From NCBI GenBank assembly GCA_964599885.1, contig CAZRHH010000003.1:1-64000 (forward strand): DNA of 64,000 bases. The letters are read 5' to 3'. Both the position numbers and the translations under genes were made by a program. The notes beneath the pieces are model-generated. The model saw only the letters and a program-made list of their open reading frames with translations, was not told the origin of the DNA and did no database searches. Origin of the DNA: CAZRHH01 sp964599885. GTDB lineage: Bacteria; Chloroflexota; Dehalococcoidia; DSTF01; JACRBR01. Shown piece by piece: positions 42,209-50,167 of this stretch. Each line of letters opens with the position of its first letter. Position 1 is the stretch's first letter.

Positions 42209-42871
42209 CCAGGCTCCACGAGACATGATTGTCTCCGGATCGGTGCCCTCAGGCATAAGAAGTGTCCGATCTCTCTCTATGCCATGACGACTCATCAATT
42301 CCACCACCTCCGCGATATCGCCTTGTTCCTCCACGACGAACTTGAAGAATGCTCTTGGAGTGTTTGCGAAGAACGAAAGGGGATCGGCCCTTTCGCGACG
42401 CCCGCGGCCGATGCGACTGTTCGACAGCTTCGGCGACACGTTCCACTGATCGACGAGTCTCACAAGAGGTGCAGAAGGTAGCAAGGTTCCATTGGTTTCG
42501 ACCTCGACGCGATATCCCGCCGATTTGACTAGCTCGACGAGTTCGACGAGGGCTCTGTCTTGAAGTAGCGGTTCACCGCCCGTGACTACAAGATTCGTCA
42601 TCCCGAGTGAAACGATCGACTCCTCGACTTCGCGAACGGTCATCTCGACGATTGCCTCGGTCTTCTCAAACGCGTGCCAGTCCCAGGTGTATTTGGTGTC
42701 GCACCATATGCAGTTCAGATTGCATTCGGCGAGACGAAGAAAACTGCTCGGCGTTCCGGTAGATGGGCCTTCACCTTGAAGTGACTTGAAGATCTCAGCC
42801 GCTCCGGAGGGCTGACGAGCGACCCTAAGCATTAGTTGATTGAGGGCATCTTGTGAAGACAAACGGTTCAT
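42125..42871 (-). CDS. QueE-like 7-carboxy-7-deazaguanine synthase (radical SAM)
   Basis: 248 residues from ATG 42871. Radical SAM cluster CNLNCIWCDT (C50, C54, C57), preceded by EIFKSLQGEGPSTGTPSSFLRLAE, the QueE hallmark, then LVVTGGEPLLQ and VETNGTLLP for SAM. QueE turns 6-carboxytetrahydropterin into 7-carboxy-7-deazaguanine, the substrate of QueC. It faces the QueC operon, so the two halves of one pathway meet tail to tail; QueD and FolE are not in the window. Confidence 0.9.
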   Translation of the reverse strand: MNRLSSQDALNQLMLRVARQPSGAAEIFKSLQGEGPSTGTPSSFLRLAECNLNCIWCDTKYTWDWHAFEKTEAIVEMTVREVEESIVSLGMTNLVVTGGEPLLQDRALVELVELVKSAGYRVEVETNGTLLPSAPLVRLVDQWNVSPKLSNSRIGRGRRERADPLSFFANTPRAFFKFVVEEQGDIAEVVELMSRHGIERDRTLLMPEGTDPETIMSRGAWLADEAVQLNVGFSTRLHILLWGNERGK

Positions 42872-43607
42872 GTCTTGGAGCATACCCCCAGCCGACGCTG
42901 TACATCCCACCGGTGGCGGCATTGAGTCCAAACTCCGCGGAGGCCTCGGACAACGAGAGCAAGGAATCTCGGTCCGACGGCCTCCATGCCGTCTTCGCGG
43001 CTTGGGAAACCATAAACGGGACGCCCTCGAGATCGAGGTCCTTGGCGCCACTTCTTGGCCGCTACCCGATACTTGGAGGATAATCTCGCCAATGAGCAAC
43101 GTTCAATCTGGCTGCCTTGGCTCTACTTACCGGCATCGTGATTACTATGTTCGCATCGTCAATTACGTGGGGGGGGGGTCGGCGGCATCAAGGCCGGCGA
43201 CGCCCTCGCCCCACTTACGATCGTCGTCGGATCGTCTCGCGCCCGGAGTTGTCGGAACTGGACGCGCGCGAATGGATACGCGAACACCCGGCATGGGCCC
43301 GATCGTTCAAGAGGAAGACGCGGCGAAGCTGACGATCTCGCTCCTTGGCGTCACACCCTCGTCACGCCGCCGATAGAATAGGGCGGAAGCTCGACGCGCA
43401 GCTCCTCCTTGACCACGCGTCACCCGAACACGGTGCGCCGATGGCCCTCGTCGCACAGTGCCGAGGTGGCTCGCCGGCATCCCGAGTTCTCACCGCGGCG
43501 AAGGCTGATGACAACTCGCGACCCATCTGACCTGAAGCCGAGGCTCGATGATCCGCTTGCCGCGCCGGATGATACCGTCGTAGCGGCTCAAACCCATTGG
43601 CGAGTTA
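42872..43607. other. 736-base gap; uncertain short frames and a G10 run
   Basis: No gene is convincing. A frame 43117-43332 (TTG start) would give a single transmembrane helix and a tail DAREWIREHPAWARSFKRK, but it has no clear ribosome site and its reading frame passes through a ten-base G run at 43169-43178, where one slip would join other frames. The remainder looks like decayed sequence between the two operons. Confidence 0.5.
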
Positions 43608-45101
43608 CTATCCGCGGTATACAAGGTATGTCAGGCGATCCAGCACGCGCTCGAAGTTGTTCCGAAGCCGTCGGCGCCTATGAGCCCGGCGGGCCGTCTG
43701 GGCGACCTCGTGCGTCCCAGTGACGTTGATTCCGCACCGATCACCTTTTGCAGTCAACGACGGGTAGAGGCATGAGGACTTACACGCCTCGTGCTTCGCG
43801 TCGAGGATGCCGCATTGAACAAAGTGGTACGCCTGGTGACCAGGGTCAGCGTGCGAAGGTGCGACGGTTGCGGCGAGTAGTTGAAGCACCTCGAGTGATG
43901 CGTCTGCCGCACTGAACGCAAAGACGTTCTGATTACGCCGTAGCTCGTGATCCGGCGGGAGATTCTCGATGTATGCCGAATCGTCGAGAAGCCCCGAGCG
44001 CTCTACGGGGACGAGACCAGGGTCATACTGCTCGATGCACTCGAGGCACCGGCGGCCGGGAGCGATCATGTGAGCTCGCCAGTCGGCGCGTCTCATGCCG
44101 TCCCCACTCGGATGGCGTTCGGCCCTGATACCTCCATCGATGACTGGTATTAAGTGGGCATAGGCGACCAGATTGAGGACCGAACGAGCCCAAGGGCGAT
44201 CGACGCAGCTGAAGATGACGTCCGCATCCAGGGCAGCTCTGAACCCATCTGGTTCGACAACGCTCATCTGCATGGGCCGTACCGAAAAGTTCGCCGCCGT
44301 TGCGCTCAGCTTGAGGGCGCGCGCCAGCACATCAACCTTTGGTCGACGTACTCGAGCATCACGCGGGGTTGCATGTAGAAGGCGATCGAGGTTGTGCGGT
44401 TCGACACTGTCGTAGTCGATGAGTGTGATCCGACGCACGCCTGTCCGGGCAAGCGCCTCTGCCACGATCGCGCCGACGCTGCCAGCCCCGACGACGACGA
44501 TGTGCAGTCGGGCAAGATCGTTCTGCTTCCGTTCTCCCCACGCGGATAGTGTGCGGTCCATCGATATCTTGAACTTCGGCGGTGAGAGCAAATCGCTGTT
44601 ATAGCTCACCATGAGCTGATCTCCGACAACGCGCACGGCGCTGCACCACACCGGGGCGTATGTGCGAGGCGCGATCTTCAGCCAGGTGCGAGCGCTCCAA
44701 ACAGCGCTGCCAGCCAGGGTCAACCCGAGCAACGGCAGGCCCGTCGCACCCTTAGTGGCGGCTGCATGGCCATGCTCCGCGTTGTAGTCGTCGTCGCTCA
44801 TGCCCTGCCACTGGCGTCCGCCGGGATGGCTATGCATGAGCGCGAGGCCGCAGCCCTTCGCCGCCGCTTCGCCCATCGCGCGCTCGAAATACTGCGGGAG
44901 AAAGCTGGCGTTTCCATGCACGCGTCGATCGCCGTCAGCAGGCAGCACGAGTTCGCGGATTAGCGCCGTGGTCCTCGTGGCTCCCACGCTGGGATACCAG
45001 AGCGCAAAGCAGATGTCCTCCTGGCCGTCCAAACGCAACAGGTGACGCGCTGCCGCCTCGTGTAACTCAAACGTCATCGCGACGCTGTAGTGCTCCGTCA
45101 T
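43608..45101 (-). CDS. JAB (JAMM) deubiquitinase-like/E1-like activating enzyme fusion
   Basis: 497 residues from ATG 45101. The N-terminal JAB domain has a glutamate near residue 50 and the JAMM metal site HSHPGG...SDDD (H90, H92, D103, spacing HxHx10D). The C-terminal ThiF/E1 domain has VVVGAGSVGAIVAEAL, DYDSVEPHNLDR and KVDVLARAL for adenylation, then two CxxC-like pairs for zinc (CLEC, CKSSC). In such fusions JAB processes the ubiquitin-like protein and E1 adenylates it. Last gene of the operon with an E2-like protein and a Ubl. Confidence 0.88.
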   Translation of the reverse strand: MTEHYSVAMTFELHEAAARHLLRLDGQEDICFALWYPSVGATRTTALIRELVLPADGDRRVHGNASFLPQYFERAMGEAAAKGCGLALMHSHPGGRQWQGMSDDDYNAEHGHAAATKGATGLPLLGLTLAGSAVWSARTWLKIAPRTYAPVWCSAVRVVGDQLMVSYNSDLLSPPKFKISMDRTLSAWGERKQNDLARLHIVVVGAGSVGAIVAEALARTGVRRITLIDYDSVEPHNLDRLLHATPRDARVRRPKVDVLARALKLSATAANFSVRPMQMSVVEPDGFRAALDADVIFSCVDRPWARSVLNLVAYAHLIPVIDGGIRAERHPSGDGMRRADWRAHMIAPGRRCLECIEQYDPGLVPVERSGLLDDSAYIENLPPDHELRRNQNVFAFSAADASLEVLQLLAATVAPSHADPGHQAYHFVQCGILDAKHEACKSSCLYPSLTAKGDRCGINVTGTHEVAQTARRAHRRRRLRNNFERVLDRLTYLVYRG

Positions 45102-45463
45102 CAGACGAGCGAGAACAGCTGCCGGACGAACGCCATGTACGTCCGCGCCGACCGATCTGTCGAGGGCCAGTTCTGGAACGGGCGGCTCCAATACTGCCAG
45201 TCGGCGCCAAACGGGCTGTCGTTGATGCCGCCCAGCGGCGGCTCCCCACCGGGATGTTGTTCCAGAAGCCTTGGCGTCACATGGACACCCCCAGCGGGTG
45301 GGTTCACGGGGAAGTCGGCGCCGGTCTCAAGACCGAGTTGGATCTCGCGGCCTGCGAACGAGCCCATGTCGATCGCGTACCTGATAGCGATGCGAGCCTC
45401 GTCGATCGACTCGAACTCAAATCCGAGGTCCTGAAGAGCCTTCAGGAATTCTGCGCGTGCCAT
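45101..45463 (-). CDS. E2/UBC-like protein lacking cysteine
   Basis: 120 residues between the Ubl and the JAB-E1 genes, with one-base overlaps on both sides (TAATG and TGATG). A helical start is followed by strands around GREIQLGLETGADFPVNPPAGGVHVTPRLLEQHP, the layout of prokaryotic E2-like domains (P-x-P region), and WQYWSRPFQNWPSTDR. No cysteine occurs anywhere, so a classical thioester is impossible; another nucleophile (serine, threonine, histidine) or a scaffold role must be considered. Identification rests on context and the short motif pattern. Confidence 0.65.
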   Translation of the reverse strand: MARAEFLKALQDLGFEFESIDEARIAIRYAIDMGSFAGREIQLGLETGADFPVNPPAGGVHVTPRLLEQHPGGEPPLGGINDSPFGADWQYWSRPFQNWPSTDRSARTYMAFVRQLFSLV

Positions 45464-45702
45464 TACCGGGAAGCCGACACCGGGGTCGGGCCGACGCGCA
45501 CCGAGACGAAGCGCATGTGCTGATGCATGTGGATATCTTCGTCGCCCCGGTTTTCGTACGATTCACGGGTGGCGCCCTTCAACTCGACAAGGTAGTGCTG
45601 CGCCGGGTCGATTCCGGCGTTCGTAAGGATCTGGCTCGCGGTGAGGACATGACTCTCTGTGGTCTGGGGCTCGTCGTCGACGGTGTATTGGAACGTTGGC
45701 AT
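45463..45702 (-). CDS. ubiquitin-like protein (multi-ubiquitin type beta-grasp domain)
   Basis: 79 residues; ACAGGAGATT provides a ribosome site before ATG 45702. The predicted beta-grasp runs FQYTVDDEPQTTESHVLTASQILTNAGIDPAQHYLVEL. The C-terminus ends RFVSVRVG-PTPVSASR: a glycine at 71 followed by an eight-residue tail, which the JAB of the same operon could remove. First gene of the minus-strand operon, divergent from the type I R-M operon with only 47 bases between the starts. Confidence 0.7.
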   Translation of the reverse strand: MPTFQYTVDDEPQTTESHVLTASQILTNAGIDPAQHYLVELKGATRESYENRGDEDIHMHQHMRFVSVRVGPTPVSASR

Positions 45703-45749
45703 GTCAATCTCCTGTTTGCGCTTAGCCGATGGCGTTGTATCCTAAGTGT

Positions 45750-46364
45750 ATGAAATATCATGATACGAACGCAAGTGTACCAATTTCGCGGATAGCACGG
45801 GTGTTCCCTGGGGCAGCCGTCCACCAGCTCAACGTGCATCCAGCTGGTGATCGGGTCTCGCTCCTATCGGTTCGCGCCCTGAGCGATGGCGGCATCGATC
45901 CCCGCGAGGTTGAGGCGATCAGCGTCCGAGACGCTCTTCGATTGGCGCCTTACGCCACGCAGGAGGGAGACGTCGTCATCGCGGCGAGGGGAACGCAGTT
46001 GAAAGTGGCGGTGGTCGCGGCAGATGTCGCAGGCGCGGTCCTCGGAGCGACGCTGATTGGTGTCAGGGCCGGAGACGAAGTTCAGCCTGAGGTCATACTG
46101 GCGTATCTTCGAAGCACAGCCGGGCGAGCCGCACTTGTGGCGCGGCTTCGTTCGGCGACAGGCCAGGTCGCTTTGACCGCTCGAGATGTGAGGGATATCG
46201 AGATACCGGTGCCCCCCATCCGCGTCCAGCGCCTGATCGCGGACGCAGTGCGCGCCGCCCGAGATTACGCGGCGGCCTGCCGCGACGCGATCGCGCTGCG
46301 TGAACAGGTGGCCGACGAATTAGTGCACAGCTTATTTGTGGAAGGGGAGCCGACCAGTGGCTGA
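45750..46364 (+). CDS. half specificity subunit (HsdS-like, one target-recognition domain)
   Basis: 204 residues from ATG 45750. It has one type I target-recognition-like half: VSLLSVRALSDGGIDPREVE, APYATQEGDVVIAARGTQLKVAVV, and SATGQVALTARDVRDIEIPVPPIRVQRLIADAV, then a coiled helix. Full HsdS proteins hold two such halves. Its stop overlaps the hsdM GTG. It might form a dimer of half-subunits with HsdM or assist a different specificity. Confidence 0.78.
   Translation: MKYHDTNASVPISRIARVFPGAAVHQLNVHPAGDRVSLLSVRALSDGGIDPREVEAISVRDALRLAPYATQEGDVVIAARGTQLKVAVVAADVAGAVLGATLIGVRAGDEVQPEVILAYLRSTAGRAALVARLRSATGQVALTARDVRDIEIPVPPIRVQRLIADAVRAARDYAAACRDAIALREQVADELVHSLFVEGEPTSG
45756..45765. promoter_or_regulatory. 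TATCATGATA palindrome at the divergent start
   Basis: A perfect 10-base palindrome sits at the beginning of the hsdS-like gene and 55 bases upstream of the Ubl start, inside the very short divergent region. It may be an operator shared by both operons, but it could also be chance. Confidence 0.25.
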
Positions 46365-47853
46365 CAAGCTGACCCTCGACGGACTGAACGCGCACCTCTG
46401 GAAATCAGCGGACATCCTCCGTGGGCAGATCGACTCCTCGGACTACAAGGGCTACATCTTCGACCTGCTCTTCCTCAAGCGGCTCTCGGACGTGTTCGAC
46501 GAAGAGCGCGAGCGCGTCGAGCGCGACTCCGGAGCGGACGTAGACGATCCCGATGAGTACTCGGTGTTCGTGCCGGAACGCGCGCGATGGTCATCGCTGC
46601 GCGTGCTCACCGATAACATCGGCGATGAGTTGAACAAGGCGATCCACGCCCTAGAGGATGCCAACCCGTCGAAGCTTGAGGGCGTTCTTGGCGGCGTCGA
46701 CTTTAACGACGAGCGCAAGCTCGGCGACACGCGGCACCGGAACGGACTTCTTGCGCGACTGCTGACGCACTTCTCGCAGATCTCGTTGCGCAACGCGGAT
46801 CTGCCCGAGCCGGACACGCTCGGCCGTGCCTACGAATACCTGATGGAGAAGTTCGCGGACGACGCCGGCAAGAAGGGCGGCGAGTTCTACACGCCGCGCA
46901 AGGTCGTGCAGCTCATCGTGCGCCTGTTGGAGCCGAAGGAGGGGATGCGCATCTGCGACCCGACCTGCGGTTCGGGGGGCATGCTCATCGAGTGCGCGCA
47001 CTATGTGCAGGACGTGCTTCACCAAGACCCGCGCAACCTGAGCATCTTCGGCCAGGAGAAGAACCTCGGGACGTGGTCGATTTGCAAGATGAACCTGCTC
47101 GCGCACGGCCTCGTCGATGCGGACATCCGCAAGGGCGACACGCTTCGCCAGCCGCAGCTCCTGCGCGACGGTGAGTTGATGCTCTTCGACCGCGTGGTCG
47201 CCAACCCGCCGTTCAGCCTGAAGGACTGGGGGATCGAGGAGGCGCAGCACGAGGCATTCGGGCGGTACGTCTACGGGCTGCCGCCGCGCACGAAAGGCGA
47301 CCTGGCGTTCGTCCAGCACATGGTGGCGACGGCGAACGACCGTGGCATGGTCGGCGTCGTGATGCCACATGGCGTGTTGTTCCGCGGCAGCGCGGAGGGC
47401 GTGATTCGCCGCGGCATGCTCGAGGACGACCTCTTCGAGGCGGTGATCGGCCTGCCGACGAACCTCTTCTACGGGACGGGAATTCCGGCCGCAGTGCTCA
47501 TCCTGAATCGCAACAAGCCTGCCGACCGAAAGGGCAAGGTGCTGTTCATCGACGCGTCGAAGCAGTTCCTTGCAGGGAAGAACCAGAACTACTTGCGCGA
47601 TGACGACGTTGCTCGGATCGTGGCGGCGTTTCGGTCGTTCGACGACGACGACAAGTACGCGCGCGTCGTTCCTGCCGAGGAGATCGCCGCCAACGACTGG
47701 AACCTGAACATCAGCCGCTACGTGGACACGAGCGTCGCCGAGGAGCGCATCGACGTCGGTGAGGCTTTGGCGCGGCTGCGCGAGGCGGAGCGGGCGCGAG
47801 ACGAAGCGGCGCGGAAGATGGACGCATTGTTGGCGGAGTTGGGGTATGCGTAG
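46360..47853 (+). CDS. hsdM: type I restriction-modification DNA methyltransferase subunit HsdM
   Basis: 497 residues from GTG 46360 with AGGGGAG upstream. The HsdM N-terminal helical domain (LWKSADILRGQIDSSDYKGYIFDLLFLKRL) is followed by GGEFYTPRKVV (about residue 172), SAM motif DPTCGSGGMLIECA (about 200) and catalytic NPPF (about 280). It methylates adenine at N6. The stop overlaps the hsdS start by 8 bases. Confidence 0.94.
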   Translation, partial: ADKLTLDGLNAHLWKSADILRGQIDSSDYKGYIFDLLFLKRLSDVFDEERERVERDSGADVDDPDEYSVFVPERARWSSLRVLTDNIGDELNKAIHALEDANPSKLEGVLGGVDFNDERKLGDTRHRNGLLARLLTHFSQISLRNADLPEPDTLGRAYEYLMEKFADDAGKKGGEFYTPRKVVQLIVRLLEPKEGMRICDPTCGSGGMLIECAHYVQDVLHQDPRNLSIFGQEKNLGTWSICKMNLLAHGLVDADIRKGDTLRQPQLLRDGELMLFDRVVANPPFSLKDWGIEEAQHEAFGRYVYGLPPRTKGDLAFVQHMVATANDRGMVGVVMPHGVLFRGSAEGVIRRGMLEDDLFEAVIGLPTNLFYGTGIPAAVLILNRNKPADRKGKVLFIDASKQFLAGKNQNYLRDDDVARIVAAFRSFDDDDKYARVVPAEEIAANDWNLNISRYVDTSVAEERIDVGEALARLREAERARDEAARKMDALLAELGYA

Positions 47854-49106
47854 TGGCGTGGTGCCAGAGGGCTGGCGGGTAGCGGTCATCGCAGACATTG
47901 CCGATGTCGTCGGTTGGGGGGACACCCTCCACCCGGGTTCCAGCTTTCTGGAACGGCGACGTCGCTTGGGCGACCCCTACGGACATCACTGCGCTGCGAA
48001 CGAAGTTCATTAGTCGCACCGCCGCTCACATTTCGGAGGCGGGGCTCAAGGAATCCCGCCTCACGCTACTACCGGCCGGCACCGTGTTGGTGACCAGCCG
48101 CGCGACGATCGGCGCGCGAGCCATAGCCACTTGCCCGATGGCAACAAACCAGGGCTTCGCCAGCCTAGTCCCGAAGGACAGCGTCACATCAGAGTTCCTC
48201 TACTACGCCCTAGGTCCGCTTGAGGAGCACCTGCGGAGGCTAAGTTCCGGCAGCACCTTCCTCGAGCTCAGCAAGCACACGTTCAAGAAAGTGCAGATCT
48301 TGGTGCCACCGCCGGCTGAACGGCTGAAGATCGCAGAGATTCTGTCGTCGGTGGACGCGGCCATCGAGCGGACGGAGGCGGTGATCGAGCGGGTGCGGGA
48401 GGTGAAGCGCGCGCTGGCGCAGGAGCTGCTGACGCGCGGCATGCCCAGCCGGCACACGCGATTCAAGCAGACCGAGGTCGGTGAGATCCCGGAGGACTGG
48501 GAAGTCGTGCGGCTGGGGGACGTTGCGGACGTACAGACCGGTCCATTTGGCGCTCAGCTTCAAGGCACCGATTTTGTTCGCGAAGGTGTGCCGGTGCTGA
48601 ACATAGGGAATGTGCGACTAGGCTGGCTTGATCTCAGCCAGCTCGCGTTCGTCTCAAATGAGAAAGCAACCGAACTGGCACGTTACCGGCTACTGGCCGG
48701 GGATCTCCTCTTCTCGAGGATGGCGACAGTAGGCCGATCTTGCGTGGTGCCGAGCAACGGAGAAGGATGGCTCATCTCATATCACCTGATGCGCCTCCGG
48801 CTCGACACCGGGCGGGTCCTTCCGGAACTGCTGATGGAAGCCATCTTGAACCTTGTCTCCATCAGGCGACAGCTCACTGTGGAGTCGGCAGGCGCAACAC
48901 GAGAAGGTGTCAACTCTGCGCTTCTGAGGAATCTGCGTATTTCACTGCCGTCGCAAACCGAACAAGCCGAGATGGTTGGAGCCCTCCGCGAGATCGATGC
49001 CCGAGCGGAGCAAGAGCAAGTTCGAATCGCAGAGCTTCGACGTGCAAAGGACGCACTAGCCATGGCACTGCTCTCCGGACAGATTAGAGTTGCTACCGTC
49101 AGATGA
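47846..49106 (+). CDS. hsdS: type I specificity subunit HsdS with apparent frameshift
   Basis: Translation from ATG 47846 gives MRSGVVPEGWRVAVIADIADVVGW and then leaves the family pattern; the +1 frame, open from 47898 to 49106, continues GGTPSTRVPAFWNGDVAWATPTDI, the expected next segment. The frames exchange near 47913-47922 at GGTTGGGGGG. Downstream both target-recognition domains and the two conserved coiled helices (AAIERTEAVIERVREVKRAL, REIDARAEQEQVRIAELRRAKDAL) are intact. One inserted base therefore breaks the protein; this is either a sequencing error, a decayed allele or phase variation at the G run. Confidence 0.82.
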
Positions 49107-50167
49107 ATGAGACAACGCCGACCACATTCGATGAGGCGATCGCCCGCGCGAAGGAAGTCGGGGGGAAGATCCACGTTCTGCTCGGCAATGGGTTCAGTAT
49201 CGGCGCCCATGACCTCTTTCGGTACGGCACGCTGTATGAGCAGGCTAAGGCACTCGGCCTTCCGGCGCATGTTGAGGCTCTGTTCGACCGCTACGGCACG
49301 ACTAATTTCGAAGAGATTCTCCGCAGGCTCGACGAAGGCGTCTGGCTTGGTGACCACTACAAGATGGAGCAGTCTGACCCAGGCTTCGATATGCGGAAGG
49401 ACTACGTACTGCTCCGGGACATACTTGCTCAGGCTGTTGCATCGGTGCACCCGAGCTCAAGGGCAGAGGTTCCTGACGCTAACCTCGTGGCGTGCGACAG
49501 CTTCCTCGCGAATTTCCATCACATCTTCACAACAAACTACGACCTTCTTCTCTATTGGGCTTCGCTGGTGACTGAGCCGTTTCGGTTCGAAGATGGGTTC
49601 GGGCGAGAAGAAGACACCGAAGACGACTACTGCGTGTTCTTGCAGACGAGCAGTGACCGCCAACACGTGTACTACCTCCACGGCGCGCTGCATTTGTACG
49701 TTGCCGAAGGCGAGGTCCGCAAAATGGTGTGGAGCAACACGGGCATCCCGCTTGTCGACCAAGTGATGAGATCACTTGAAGAGCAACGGTATCCCCTTGT
49801 CGTCTCGGAAGGGCGTTCCATTGACAAGAGCGAGCGCATCGAGGCCAGCAGTTATCTGTCGCATTGCAAGCGCAAGTTCGAGGGAATCGTAGGTTCGCTC
49901 TTCATCTACGGCTCCTCCCTGTCCGAGCAAGACGATCACATTCTGGATGGCATCGCCCAGAACACCGGGCTCAGCCGCCTCGTCGTGGGCATTTACGGGG
50001 ATCCCGCGTGCGAGGCCAACGCTCAGATCGTGTCACGAGCGCGGAGCCTCGCGTCGCGGCGCGCATCAATCCTCGTAAGCGGCAAGACAGGCTCCCGCAT
50101 GAGGAAGGGTGCTCTCGACGTATGGTTCTTCGACAGCTCCACTGTTGACGTCTGGGGTACGATGTGA
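49103..50167 (+). CDS. DUF4917/SIR2-like protein inside the R-M operon
   Basis: 354 residues, ATGA overlap with hsdS and GTGA-type overlap with hsdR, so it belongs to the R-M operon. KIHVLLGNGFSIGAHDLF near residue 28, HHIFTTNYDLLLYWA near 142 and YYLHGALHLY near 190 are the landmark motifs of DUF4917, related to SIR2-like NAD-consuming proteins. SIR2-like effectors deplete NAD in several antiphage systems, so an abortive-infection arm is plausible (inference). Confidence 0.83.
   Translation: MNETTPTTFDEAIARAKEVGGKIHVLLGNGFSIGAHDLFRYGTLYEQAKALGLPAHVEALFDRYGTTNFEEILRRLDEGVWLGDHYKMEQSDPGFDMRKDYVLLRDILAQAVASVHPSSRAEVPDANLVACDSFLANFHHIFTTNYDLLLYWASLVTEPFRFEDGFGREEDTEDDYCVFLQTSSDRQHVYYLHGALHLYVAEGEVRKMVWSNTGIPLVDQVMRSLEEQRYPLVVSEGRSIDKSERIEASSYLSHCKRKFEGIVGSLFIYGSSLSEQDDHILDGIAQNTGLSRLVVGIYGDPACEANAQIVSRARSLASRRASILVSGKTGSRMRKGALDVWFFDSSTVDVWGTM

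Noticed and set aside
38253..42871. Complete type IV CBASS
   Set aside because: QueC- and OGG-like genes fit, but no CD-NTase, TGT or effector typical of CBASS is encoded next to them in this window.
42840..43376. 178-codon plus-strand frame between the island operons
   Set aside because: Starts inside queE on the opposite strand, passes through the G10 run and has no recognisable domain.
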